Assembly (NCBI RefSeq): GCF_000316115.1
Contig: NZ_JH993797.1
Coordinates: 372,001-436,000 of the forward strand
Source of the DNA: Leptolyngbya sp. PCC 7375
GTDB taxonomy: Bacteria > Cyanobacteriota > Cyanobacteriia > Phormidesmidales > Phormidesmidaceae
Direction: 5' to 3'
DNA length: 64,000 nt
Below the pieces are notes generated by a model. It did no database searches. It was not told the origin of the DNA and saw only the letters and a list, made by a program, of their open reading frames with translations. Of this stretch, positions 26,183 to 34,325 are shown one piece after another (within the stretch, counting starts at the first letter, position 1; the number at the start of each line of letters is the position of its first letter). A program made the position numbers and the translations under genes.

Positions 26183-27516
26183 AGTTCCAACTAAGTTTGT
26201 TTGGATATCATAAGGTCATCGAGTTTGGAGGCCAAGTATGATGGCCAAACGCAAGCAACGAGGGACAGCAGGGGATAAAACGATCTGCCTGCCCATAGCC
26301 GATACCCTTGATTATGACCAGTTGGTTGAGGACCGTGAGGCCTACCGAGAGTACCTGAACGAGCAAATAGCCAGCTATCCGGAGCTGTTCCCCGAGGGAA
26401 TTGAGGAGGGATATCGGTTTCATGGGTGGGTGACCTCAGCTCGCCAGCACCTAAAAACACGTCGTATTTATCTTCCCAACCAAAAAACGGCCTATCAACT
26501 GCGTCCCGATTTCGTCACCCCTTATATGAGTGAAACGTCTGAGCTAGCGGGCAAAGCGATGTATTTGAGAAAGCATGGCCTCTCCTATGATGGGATTGCT
26601 TACGTATTGGGTCGCTCGGAGATGCATTGGTATCGGTTGTGTCAATCTCTTGGCAGAGCATCCATTGTCGGAACAACGTTGAAAACAGAAGAGTCGCTCC
26701 CCCCCATCTAGTGGCCGATGAAAAGCATTGTAGCCATCAAGGAGAGCGTATCTATTGGGCGGTGACAGCGGCTAAAGGCTGTATTGTAGGCAGTGGTTTG
26801 AGCCCAACGGCTGGATACGAGGACTTGCAAGCGGCTTATGGGGACTTTGAGCAAGAGATGAGCGACCATGCCCCTGACTATTGCCCTGAGACGGTCACCA
26901 CGGATGGATGGGACGCGACTCGTCGAGCCTGGGAAACCCTATTCCCTGGCATTACCTGGATTCTGTGCTTTCTACATGAGGTAATTAAAGTGCGTGATTG
27001 GTGTCGCTCTAAGCCTGATTTACGCACCTGCTTAACCGACAAGCTTTGGCATATTTATCACGCTACTGGCAAACGTCAATTTGCTCAACGATTGCGTCGT
27101 TTTCTCGAATGGACACAATCGGTGGATCTTCCCAACGCCATCAATGACCGGTTACAACGACTCAGAGAAAAATCTCTATTTTTCCAGAGAGCCTTTGACG
27201 TTCCTGATGCCTATCGCACCAGTAATCAAGTGGATCGCCCCATGAACTATCTTGACCGAGCACTCTATGCCATGCAAGATTTTCATGGGTCTTGGGAGGC
27301 CGCTGAGTTATCCGTTCGCTCCATGGCGATGCTGTGGAATTTTCATCCATTCTGTCGTAAAACTCAGCAGCAAAATGAAGGCTGTTTGTGTCCCTTTGAG
27401 AAACTCAATGGCTTCCGATATCATGACGACTGGATGCGTAATTTGTTAATTGCCTCTTCTCTCAATGGACGGAGACCGTTGATTAAATCCTCTCACACAA
27501 ACTGAGGTGGAATCAG
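26183..27516 (+). mobile_element. Unclassified insertion sequence with 10-bp duplication
   Basis: 1334 bp between copies of GTTTGCTCCT. The ends share an imperfect inverted repeat: TTCCAACTAAGTTTGTTTG on the left and TTCCACCTCAGTTTGTGTG read inward from the right. It holds one transposase gene that is frameshifted at a poly-C run. Confidence 0.75.
26238..27505 (+). pseudogene. Transposase, frameshifted at C7
   Basis: The N-terminal 150 residues (SYDGIAYVLGRSEMHWYRLC in a helix-turn-helix-like part) run into a tract of seven C at about 26698 and stop. A -1 shift there restores HLVADEKHCSHQGERIYWAV and the catalytic body (ETVTTDGWDATRRAWETLFP, GITWILCFLHEVIKVRD, GSWEAAELSVRSMAMLWNFH). The family is not certain. 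Because homopolymer runs allow transcriptional slippage, some full-length protein may still form; a simple one-base loss is equally possible. Confidence 0.75.
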
Positions 27517-27646
27517 GTTTGCTCCTCATTGCTAAAGGATTAAACTTATCGGTCCAGAAACAGCCGGATGCTGACGTCTCTAACAACCATAAATCATCGT
27601 CTCAGCAGCTCTAATCATCAGGCTTCAGTGAGTAAGACCTGCTTTA

Positions 27647-28671
27647 CTAGGCTTTGCCAGCACTGCCAAACAACCTAATTTTTTGAGCAATAATCTCTTG
27701 CATGGCACCTGTTGATGCCTTCTGACAATCCAAGAGATCACGTTTAGAATCAGTTTTTCCATACTCTCGCCAAAACTGAAGATATTTTTGTCGAACCTCA
27801 GTATTAACGTTGAATTTGCAGACTCCCAGTTCAATTGAGCGTTGAATCATCAAAGCCGGTAGGCCAGACGCACCGTGTAGCACTAGCGGAATATCGAGCT
27901 GCTGACGCACCTTGGCCAGACGCTTAAAATCCAACCGGGGTTCACTGTGATACCGCCCATGAACATTGCCAATGGTAACCGCGAGGAAATCCACTCTCGA
28001 TTCTGCTACAAACTGTTTCGCCTGGTAAGGGTCGGTCATCTTGGCTTCTTTTGCAGCCACCGTCATGCCATCTTCGGTACCGCTGATTCTGCCAATTTCT
28101 GCCTCTACAGTGGCTCCCTGGGCATGGGCTAGGGCTGTCATTTCACGGGTAAACGCGAGGTTTTCTTGAAACGGAAATTTAGAACCATCCGCTAAAACCG
28201 ATTGAACCCCAGCGTCTAAGGCCGTTTCGATGTGGTTACGACGGGTATGACCTCAATTAGATGTCTATTAAAAAGTCAGAAATCCTAAGCCCTACAAGAA
28301 GCTTACAATCTCCATCACGCTGAAACTGAGAAAATTTATTCTTCGCTCAAATCTTCCTGAAACCCTTGCTGGATAAGCGTTATAGCACTCTACATCGTGT
28401 CGAGGTCATACCCGTTACGACTGTCACAGTGGTCCAAATGAACTGACATTGGTACCTTGGCCGAGTCCGCTGCTTCGATAAAGAGTTTAACCAGAGGCGT
28501 CCCTCCATACTCTAGGATATTCGGCAAAATCTGGATAATTGCCGGACTATTATCGGCCTCAGCTGCATTAACAACAGCTTTGACACCTTCGAGATTGTAT
28601 AAGTTAAAAGCACCGACGGCGTAGGCCTGTTTTTGAGCTTTCTCTAGCAGTTCTTTGGTAGACGTGAGCAT
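27647..28671 (-). pseudogene. Class II ketose-bisphosphate aldolase, interrupted by a MITE
   Basis: The N-terminal part starts MLTSTKELLEKAQKQAYAVG and reaches MSVHLDHCDSRN, including the zinc-binding HLDH motif. It is then cut by a 171-bp insertion (28243-28413). Without it and one duplication the frame continues HIETALDAGVQSVLADGSK, FTREMTALAHAQGATVEAEI (catalytic region), AVTIGNVHGRY (second Zn His) and LVLHGASGLP (third Zn His), ending at 27647. The intact protein would have about 284 residues, the usual size of fructose- or tagatose-bisphosphate aldolases. As it stands the enzyme cannot be made whole. It converges with the MFS gene end at 27614. Confidence 0.88.
28243..28413. repeat. MITE, 171 bp, with 8-bp duplication
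   Basis: The ends are inverted: GGGTATGACCTCAATTAGAT on the left and GGGTATGACCTCGACACGAT read inward from the right, 12 bp perfect. GTTACGAC flanks it (28235-28242 and 28414-28421). No coding capacity. It shares the GGGTAT start and 8-bp duplication with the MITE at 10111, so both may use the same kind of transposase. Confidence 0.87.
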
Positions 28672-28858
28672 AAAAGGGGGCTGGGGTAGATGTCACTGAG
28701 TAAAACGGAATGGGTTTAACCTAATTATTTACTAATGAGCGTGTATAGCCCATTAGTATCCTTGAAATCGTCTAGCGAAACTCCATGCGACCAGCACCAC
28801 CCCATCACGAAAGCGCTATGATTGCAACAACTGTGTGATTGACGCCTACCGCAAAGCT

Positions 28859-29440
28859 ATGAATACAACGCTAACTAAGCCAATCCAGTTTGCTGAGTAT
28901 TTGCTACTACCCTATGATGGGCAGCGCACAGAACTGGTGGACGGCAAAATTATCACAATGACTGAAGCTAGTCCGTTACACATCGATATCATTGATTTTC
29001 TGATTGATCTGATTAAGGCGCATATTGCTAAACAGTCGCTGGATTTTGTGGTGCGTACAGGGGTAGGGGTGGAAATTCCCCGTTCAGTAGGACCCAATAA
29101 CGCCCGTGATCCTGATATTGTTGTTTGCCAGCGCCAGCAATGGAAAGCAATGCGTGACTTCACGAAGGCTATTTTTTTGGCAGATAACCCACCTGCCCTG
29201 GCAGTAGAAGTGGTCAGTCCTGGTAACCAAACGGTAGATACGGTGGATAAGCGTCAAGAATATGCCCTGGCTGGTGTGCCTGAGTATTGGATCGTCAATC
29301 CGATTGATGGGTATGTGTTGGTGCTGACACTCAATGATGATGACTATGAGGAAGTGGGCGAGTATCGGGGGAAGGAACCAATTGAGTCGAGACTGTTGTC
29401 TAAACTCATGGTCACAGCCGAAGAGATTTTAGATCCGTAG
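28859..29440 (+). CDS. Uma2-family (DUF820) restriction-endonuclease-fold protein
   Basis: 193 residues. The family is very abundant in cyanobacteria. Seen here are YDGQRTELVDGKII, the PD-(D/E)xK-like core ARDPDIVVCQRQ followed by PPALAVEVVSPGNQTVD, and YALAGVPEYWIVNPIDGYV. The start is ATG 28859; an earlier GTG-type start at 28835 lacks support. Nuclease activity is inferred from the fold only; biological role unknown. The short DNA after it (29463 on) keeps a small open piece (SALLTQEDRQTLADIAAQGI) that may be the tail of a lost gene. Confidence 0.85.
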   Translation: MNTTLTKPIQFAEYLLLPYDGQRTELVDGKIITMTEASPLHIDIIDFLIDLIKAHIAKQSLDFVVRTGVGVEIPRSVGPNNARDPDIVVCQRQQWKAMRDFTKAIFLADNPPALAVEVVSPGNQTVDTVDKRQEYALAGVPEYWIVNPIDGYVLVLTLNDDDYEEVGEYRGKEPIESRLLSKLMVTAEEILDP

Positions 29441-29716
29441 GGCAAGGATGTGGTGAAACCTTATGCTGTCAGCGTTATTGACTCAAGAGGACCGGCAGAC
29501 TTTGGCGGATATCGCTGCTCAAGGGATCGCTCAAGGGGTGTTGAAAATGTTCAGGTGGATACGATTCCATTAATTGCAGTATAAATCTGTCCTTTGGTGA
29601 AACTCTTGATTTTCAGAGGAGTAGTTGCGTCGCCGGTCAACTATTCAATTTGAAATTAATGTCGTCTCCAGCTGTAATCCTGCAGAGCTAGTCTGCTGTA
29701 AGATTTGGTGGGTAGA

Positions 29717-30988
29717 TCAGGTCTGAGCCAATCGTGCAAACTCATTGATGGAAACTTGTAGTCGTCGTATCAGGTCATCGTAGGTAATAATATCAATCAA
29801 GTTCTTGTATTGCCTGCGGACCACTTCGAAGTCGTCACTTTGTTCTTGAGAAAGGCCTTCATGACGTCCAAGCAGGGCGAACCCTTGGGGATTCTTGATT
29901 TGTAGTATAAAGTCATTAGGTAGTCTGTTCGCATAGAGGTCCTGCAGTCGAGTCTCACCTTTTCGGCCAGATCGAGATAGGAGAAATATATATTTTTCGA
30001 GCTGCATAACCGTTCCGGCGAGTTCCCTGAGTGGAACATGATTGTTCCGATAGTAGGACAAGCTCATTATGGTTTGACTTCTTGGCTTTTTGATCTCAAG
30101 TAGGTCAACGTTCCCAAGTGCGTCCACTAGCAGGAAGTCGACACTGCGCTCTGTGCCTCGATCATCATCGAAGATCGGAGCTTCTCGGAATGCAAACAGG
30201 TATTTGGGGAATAAGAGGCGGACTATCTCGACTATTTCATTCTGCCATTGGGCCTCGGTGTATGCGTCTTCATATGCAAGCATCGACTCAAGTTTATCTA
30301 AGATCGATTGATACTTGATGAGTTCAAGTTTCGCAACAGCAGTTGGAGTGGTAGCGGGCCGTACTGTAACGTGACGGGTGACGTATCGGTCAAGACGTTG
30401 AAAGTGGTCAGGAACTCTGTCAAAAAAGTCGCGCAGAACGTTCGTGATCCGAGCATTTGTATAATGAAATATCTCTCTACGTGTTGGAAACGATCTAACT
30501 AGTCGCTCGTATTCTGGGAAAGAGATTGCGTCTGGATGTGCGCCACCGATGTATAGATCTTGCTGTAATAGTGCATCGATCCGCCGAGGAATGGATAATT
30601 TTTGGTAGGCAGAGAAGTGCGAGTGGCGGAGATTGATGTCGTCCGCAAAGTAAATGTCGTTAGAGGTGCCGAAGATCTTTTGTTTGAGGCGGTAGTACTC
30701 CCCGCATCGATCACCAACGATGAAACTCAATTCCCAGATCTCGTCGTCATATTGCGAGAGAGCGTCCTGGATGGTTTGATTAGCCCATGGATGCCCGTCA
30801 GGAGCTTCATGGGCATCGGCATAGAAGTCGGCACTATAGACGTCTTCTAATGAAACCGAGTAGATCTGTCCTAGATTTATGGATTTTTCATTCCGGAATT
30901 TCTCTAAGAACCAACTATTGCCATCTCGTGGACAATACACGAGAAGAAGGCAGTCTTCGGTCTTTTGGAAAGAATACGACTGAGTCAT
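29717..30988 (-). CDS. sduA: Shedu-type anti-phage nuclease (DUF4263)
   Basis: 423 residues. The C-terminal half contains a PD-(D/E)xK nuclease core typical of Shedu proteins: AQWQNEIVEIVRLLFPKYLF, then ERSVDFLLVDALGNVDLLEI followed by KKP (D...ExK near residues 284-300). The N-terminal half (about 190 residues) is a variable sensor part. Shedu proteins are single-gene defence systems that degrade phage DNA. It sits between Uma2 and toxin-antitoxin remnants, a defence-type neighbourhood. The start ATG 30988 gives a full-length protein. Confidence 0.8.
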   Translation of the reverse strand: MTQSYSFQKTEDCLLLVYCPRDGNSWFLEKFRNEKSINLGQIYSVSLEDVYSADFYADAHEAPDGHPWANQTIQDALSQYDDEIWELSFIVGDRCGEYYRLKQKIFGTSNDIYFADDINLRHSHFSAYQKLSIPRRIDALLQQDLYIGGAHPDAISFPEYERLVRSFPTRREIFHYTNARITNVLRDFFDRVPDHFQRLDRYVTRHVTVRPATTPTAVAKLELIKYQSILDKLESMLAYEDAYTEAQWQNEIVEIVRLLFPKYLFAFREAPIFDDDRGTERSVDFLLVDALGNVDLLEIKKPRSQTIMSLSYYRNNHVPLRELAGTVMQLEKYIFLLSRSGRKGETRLQDLYANRLPNDFILQIKNPQGFALLGRHEGLSQEQSDDFEVVRRQYKNLIDIITYDDLIRRLQVSINEFARLAQT

Positions 30989-31365
30989 ATCTTGGTGTAG
31001 TCTTCTGGCAGTATTTGGTCAGGATAAGGTGCTCTGCCGAAGTTGTGTGAATCAGCAGCTAGCGTCGCATTGGGTTACATCTTCCGTCGAACTATGAGTT
31101 ATTCAGAAAGCATTGATGTAAATGGTGCAAGCTGGATGACCTGAGTGTGCCAGTTGTCTGATTCCACTGGACCAGTTTTGGCCTAAAAATTGTAGTTAGG
31201 TATGTGCCACAGTTGCCCAAACCCCTTATCCTGTCGTCCCCCTAAAACTCCTGGAATAATCGCTTAAAACCTTCTCATTAATGGGGTATAGGCGAAAAAG
31301 ATGGGTTGAGTAGTTGCCTACATTGCAAACAGTCGAAAAAATAGTCACCACTATCAAAGTCAACG
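30989..31365. other. Intergenic DNA without identified features
   Basis: No coding frame, terminator or repeat could be supported. It lies just upstream of the Shedu gene, so its promoter is probably here. Confidence 0.4.
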
Positions 31366-31535
31366 CTATCGGCGCACCTCAAACATCAACCCAACCGCTT
31401 TTACCAAACGTTTGATCAAAACTTCATCAAACATCGACGCTGGTGTCCAAAATCCCCCAACTTTAACAAATGGCGGACAATCATCAGCTAAACATAGCAT
31501 CGCCTGGTCCAAAATCTTAGCGGTCGATCCATAGT
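31366..31535 (-). pseudogene. Displaced copy of the 3' end of the saccharopine-dehydrogenase-like gene
   Basis: The translation GSTAKILDQAMLCLADDCPP and GGFWTPASMFDEVLIKRLVK is nearly identical to the C-terminus of the intact gene at 34326-35555 (GSTAKILGQAGLCLAEDFPP, GGFWTPASMFGDVLIKRLVK). Only about 55 codons are present. It is joined directly to the truncated toxin gene, so a recombination or duplication placed it here. Confidence 0.88.
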
Positions 31536-31589
31536 CTAGGTTGAACAACAAGAAAAAATATTGGTCTCTAGAACATAATCAGTCGTCAT
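31536..31589 (-). pseudogene. VapC-like PIN toxin, first 17 codons only
   Basis: The frame MTTDYVLETNIFSCC starts inside the end of the antitoxin-like gene (11-bp overlap) and has the PIN-domain start pattern (YVLETNIF, where the Thr-Asn pair follows the usual catalytic Asp, here Glu). It stops where the displaced dehydrogenase fragment begins. The toxin domain is gone. Confidence 0.5.
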
Positions 31590-31681
31590 CCCAAGTCGCC
31601 CTCACCTGTTGTTGCCAATCCACCGCATTCAGACTGCTAAAAGACTGTACCTGACCTGCTAATGCATTAAGCCTGTGCCCC

Positions 31682-33149
31682 GATGCCTGTCCAAGTGTTA
31701 ATTATTGGTCAGATAAAAGTCTAGCAGTAGCAACATGTGGCTTTTTGGGATCGCGAACGAGCGCCTTCTTCTTTTTCTTCGGTTTGCGAGGTTGTTTTCG
31801 AAATCGCTTCAGATTGACTTGTTTGGCAAGTGCTTTGAGTTGTTGAGCCATCGCGATTAAGGAAAGAGCCTGAAACCCTTGCCAATGCTCAGGCGGAATG
31901 GCAATCATCATGCCTCGATACACCCCCTGTAGCTCATCGACTACATAGAAATCAGACACCGTCTCTTCAATAGTCTCTACCCCATGAACACTGGCCAATG
32001 CCCCTTTGATAATGGCCAGAATGTTGTACGCCACCAACGCTAAGGTAAAGCTGAACAGAGCGGCTTTGGGGTAGGCTAAGGTCTTGATTTCCCCCTCAAA
32101 GTTCATCGTCACCGTCAAAAATAAGCCTTCCACTCGCCAACGGTTTCGATACAATCGCAGACTCGTCGATGCATCTGCCACCGCCGTTGGTAGGGTGGTG
32201 AGCACGACAATCTCAGTATCGTCATGCCGGGTTGGCGTTGCCAGTCGGAGGACAACTCGTCGCAATTCAACCCGGTGCCCGTTGTACTGTATTTCGATAT
32301 CCTGTTCAAAAATCTCCCCGGCTTCCCCGGTCTCGATAAATATCAGATCACTGAGCGCTTGGTAGGGTAGATTCTGATGCTCACGAATCACAAAAGCGGC
32401 ATCGTGCTGGGCAATTTCAACCAAAAACTGTTGGGTACACATGTTACGGTCAGCGACCCAGACCTCTCCTGAGCGCACCACGCTCAGCACCTGGCTAAAC
32501 AATCGACGTTCTTGAGTATGACCATCTTCACAGGGAAAAATGTCCACGGCTAGACGTCTTTCTGGATCGAGCACCACTAGGGATTTTCCCGGCAACGGGG
32601 CTGAGGCCACCTCGCGTAATACTTTCAATCGCCGTTCCGTCGCCGCCAGCCCATTGCCATCTAAAATACGAATGTCATACCCTGGCAAGAGTGGGGCACT
32701 TTTACCGCCCATCGTATCCATCAAGGTAGACAACTCGGCAGCCGTTTCTTTGAGTACCGCACGACTCACCTGCGGTTCAACGCCATTGAGTTTCTCGTAC
32801 ACTGCATTCCGGGTGACGTTCATCTCGTCGGCCTTTTTGCGGTAGGCCGCATTCATCGACGGATGAATGCCACACACCACTAAACTCAACAGGTTCACCA
32901 AGGTCGAGAAGAGCAGTTCTCGCTGATACTGAACTTTGGCATGGCGCTCAAAGATGTCATCCAACCGCTCAGGACGGAAGACCAACTCCATCGCCCCTCG
33001 CATCATTACGCTGATAGGGCTTTCTTGGGCAAATCTCTGAACGATTTCGGATAACACGGCACACCTCTCTATCCTTGACTGGCTTTAGCGTACCGGATAC
33101 CTTCTCAACCCTTTTTCTCTGTTTGCTATTTAACACTTGGACAGGCATC
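31682..33149 (-). mobile_element. IS4-family element with perfect 20-bp ends and 11-bp duplication
   Basis: 1468 bp. Both ends are GATGCCTGTCCAAGTGTTAA in inverted orientation with no mismatch. GCCTGTGCCCC occurs on both sides (31671-31681 and 33150-33160). The transposase is intact. Perfect ends, perfect duplication and an intact gene indicate a recent hop into the antitoxin-like gene. Confidence 0.95.
31702..33057 (-). CDS. IS4-family DDE transposase
   Basis: 451 residues, intact. Catalytic blocks: YDIRILDGNGLAATERRLKV (first Asp near 132), GEVWVADRNMCTQQFL (second Asp near 199) and YRNRWRVEGLFLTVTM (Y-x2-R-x3-E near 308). The C-terminus is Lys/Arg-rich (KPKKKKK). It belongs to a different IS4 subgroup from the transposases at 1023 and 2890. 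Confidence 0.93.
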   Translation of the reverse strand: MLSEIVQRFAQESPISVMMRGAMELVFRPERLDDIFERHAKVQYQRELLFSTLVNLLSLVVCGIHPSMNAAYRKKADEMNVTRNAVYEKLNGVEPQVSRAVLKETAAELSTLMDTMGGKSAPLLPGYDIRILDGNGLAATERRLKVLREVASAPLPGKSLVVLDPERRLAVDIFPCEDGHTQERRLFSQVLSVVRSGEVWVADRNMCTQQFLVEIAQHDAAFVIREHQNLPYQALSDLIFIETGEAGEIFEQDIEIQYNGHRVELRRVVLRLATPTRHDDTEIVVLTTLPTAVADASTSLRLYRNRWRVEGLFLTVTMNFEGEIKTLAYPKAALFSFTLALVAYNILAIIKGALASVHGVETIEETVSDFYVVDELQGVYRGMMIAIPPEHWQGFQALSLIAMAQQLKALAKQVNLKRFRKQPRKPKKKKKALVRDPKKPHVATARLLSDQ

Positions 33150-33368
33150 GCCTGTGCCCCACCTGCGGCTCCACTGGAGTCGGGTTCATGACTACGACCA
33201 CCTGATAGTTCCCCACAGCCACATCCTCCGGCAGTTCGATCATCAACTGCCGATTTGCTGGCACCGTCACCTCAACCTGAAACGTTTTCATAGTCGCTTC
33301 TCTACCTGTTTTGTTCATTCTAAGTATCCAGTGTAGTTAGAATTAAAGCACTTTGATTAGGAGGCTCG

Positions 33369-33563
33369 ATGAGTAATCTTAGTGATATGCGCAAAAAAAT
33401 TGACGCTATGCGTATGGAGCGTGAGGCTTGGACTGCGCGCATGCGACAGATTGATGCGGAGCGTGAAGCTAGAAAGCTTCACGCAAAAAGTTCTGTTGTG
33501 AATCGATTTAGAGTTTGGTTGTCTGAGCTGTTTGAGACAATTAAGGTAAAAATTACACGTTAA
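33369..33563 (+). CDS. Small basic coiled-coil protein
   Basis: 64 residues: SDMRKKIDAMRMEREAWTAR followed by MRQIDAEREARKLHAK is strongly helical and charged, suitable for a coiled coil, with a more hydrophobic C-terminal helix (FRVWLSELFETIKVKI). A clear Shine-Dalgarno TTAGGAGG lies eight bases before ATG 33369, which supports translation. I do not recognise a family. The C-terminal helix might attach it to a membrane or partner. Confidence 0.65.
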   Translation: MSNLSDMRKKIDAMRMEREAWTARMRQIDAEREARKLHAKSSVVNRFRVWLSELFETIKVKITR

Positions 33564-33633
33564 TTGGGAGTGATATCGAAGGGCATCCACAAGGGAGTGT
33601 CCCTACAGAATTGCCTATTTTTAATCGGGTTTG

Positions 33634-34281
33634 ATGAATTTGCTACACTCTAAATCACTGCCCACTCGTAGTTGGAGCCCCTTAATAGTGACACAAGCTG
33701 TGCCCCGTCTATCCCAACTCATGACCATGGAAGACTATCTCACCTATGACGATGGCACAGATACCCGTTACGAACTGGAAAACGGAGCACTCATAGAGAT
33801 GCCAACGGAAAGCACTATTAATGCTCTCATCGCTAGATTTCTACTGTTCGAGTTGGCAAAATACTTCCCAATTCAGCGCATCGCCTCCAAAGATACTGAA
33901 ATCGAAGTTAGCGGCAGCCGCGCCACCTGTCGCTTACCTGATTTACTAGTCCATTCAGAAGAATCCTATGCCGCATTAGCAGGGGAGAAACAGTCGGTAT
34001 TACGCCACGGGATGCCTGCACCAAGTTTAATCATCGAAGTCGTATCACCGGGTAAAACCAATCGAGATAGAGATTATCGCTACAAGCACACCGAATATGC
34101 AGCACGGGGCGTTGCTGAATATTGGATTATAGATCCAGATGAACAGCGTATTACCCTATGCCTCTGGGTCGATGGCCAGTACGAAGATACCCTTTATGAA
34201 GGCGATCTTTCCCTAAAATCCACTATCATTCCAGACTTTAACCTCAGCACTGCTCAAATATTAGCCTTCGGTCAAGCCTAA
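33634..34281 (+). CDS. Uma2-family (DUF820) protein, second copy
   Basis: 215 residues with the same fold as the protein at 28859: LMTMEDYLTYDDGTDTRYEL, CRLPDLLVH, PSLIIEVVSPGKTNRDRDYR and AARGVAEYWIIDPDEQRITL. The E-V-V-S-P-G segment carries the ExK-like part of the nuclease core. The start may be later (a Met at LMTMEDY), since there is no convincing ribosome binding site before 33634. Sequence identity to the other copy is low, so they are not a recent duplication. Confidence 0.83.
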   Translation: MNLLHSKSLPTRSWSPLIVTQAVPRLSQLMTMEDYLTYDDGTDTRYELENGALIEMPTESTINALIARFLLFELAKYFPIQRIASKDTEIEVSGSRATCRLPDLLVHSEESYAALAGEKQSVLRHGMPAPSLIIEVVSPGKTNRDRDYRYKHTEYAARGVAEYWIIDPDEQRITLCLWVDGQYEDTLYEGDLSLKSTIIPDFNLSTAQILAFGQA

Positions 34282-34325
34282 TTTTCATGGAGAGAGAGTC
34301 TAACTCTCATTACAAGTCAACACCA

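Larger units (their letters stand above)
25017..27614 (+). pseudogene. MFS transporter, possibly siderophore export, split by an IS
   Basis: Membrane protein of about 420 residues when rebuilt. In-frame homology starts before the first ATG (25071) with QTLSKFILLGSLYLSQFMPF, so the original start lay near 25017 where an ATA now stands. The body has the MFS features (SPLIDRY, GTGCASQDIATDALAVRLL, GTDYTLQTSLISIGS). Near the C-terminus an IS element with a 10-bp duplication (26173-26182 and 27517-27526) interrupts it; removing it gives GLGCLLLIAKGLNLSVQKQP and a stop at 27614. The present allele ends in a few IS-encoded residues (VPTKFVWIS), which may still give a functional transporter because all helices are kept. 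A siderophore role is inferred only from the AraC/Fur context. Confidence 0.75.
31579..33291 (-). pseudogene. Antitoxin-like small gene split by an IS4 element
   Basis: The first part (from ATG 33291) reads MKTFQVEVTVPANRQLMIEL, PEDVAVGNYQVVVVMNPTPV and reaches QVGHR. After the IS4 insertion (31682-33149) and its 11-bp duplication the frame continues LNALAGQVQSFSSLNAVDWQ and QQVRATWDDD, ending at 31579. The intact protein would have about 77 residues. Small size and overlap with a PIN-like toxin start indicate a VapB-type antitoxin. A GAGAAG site sits six bases before the chosen start. Confidence 0.7.
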
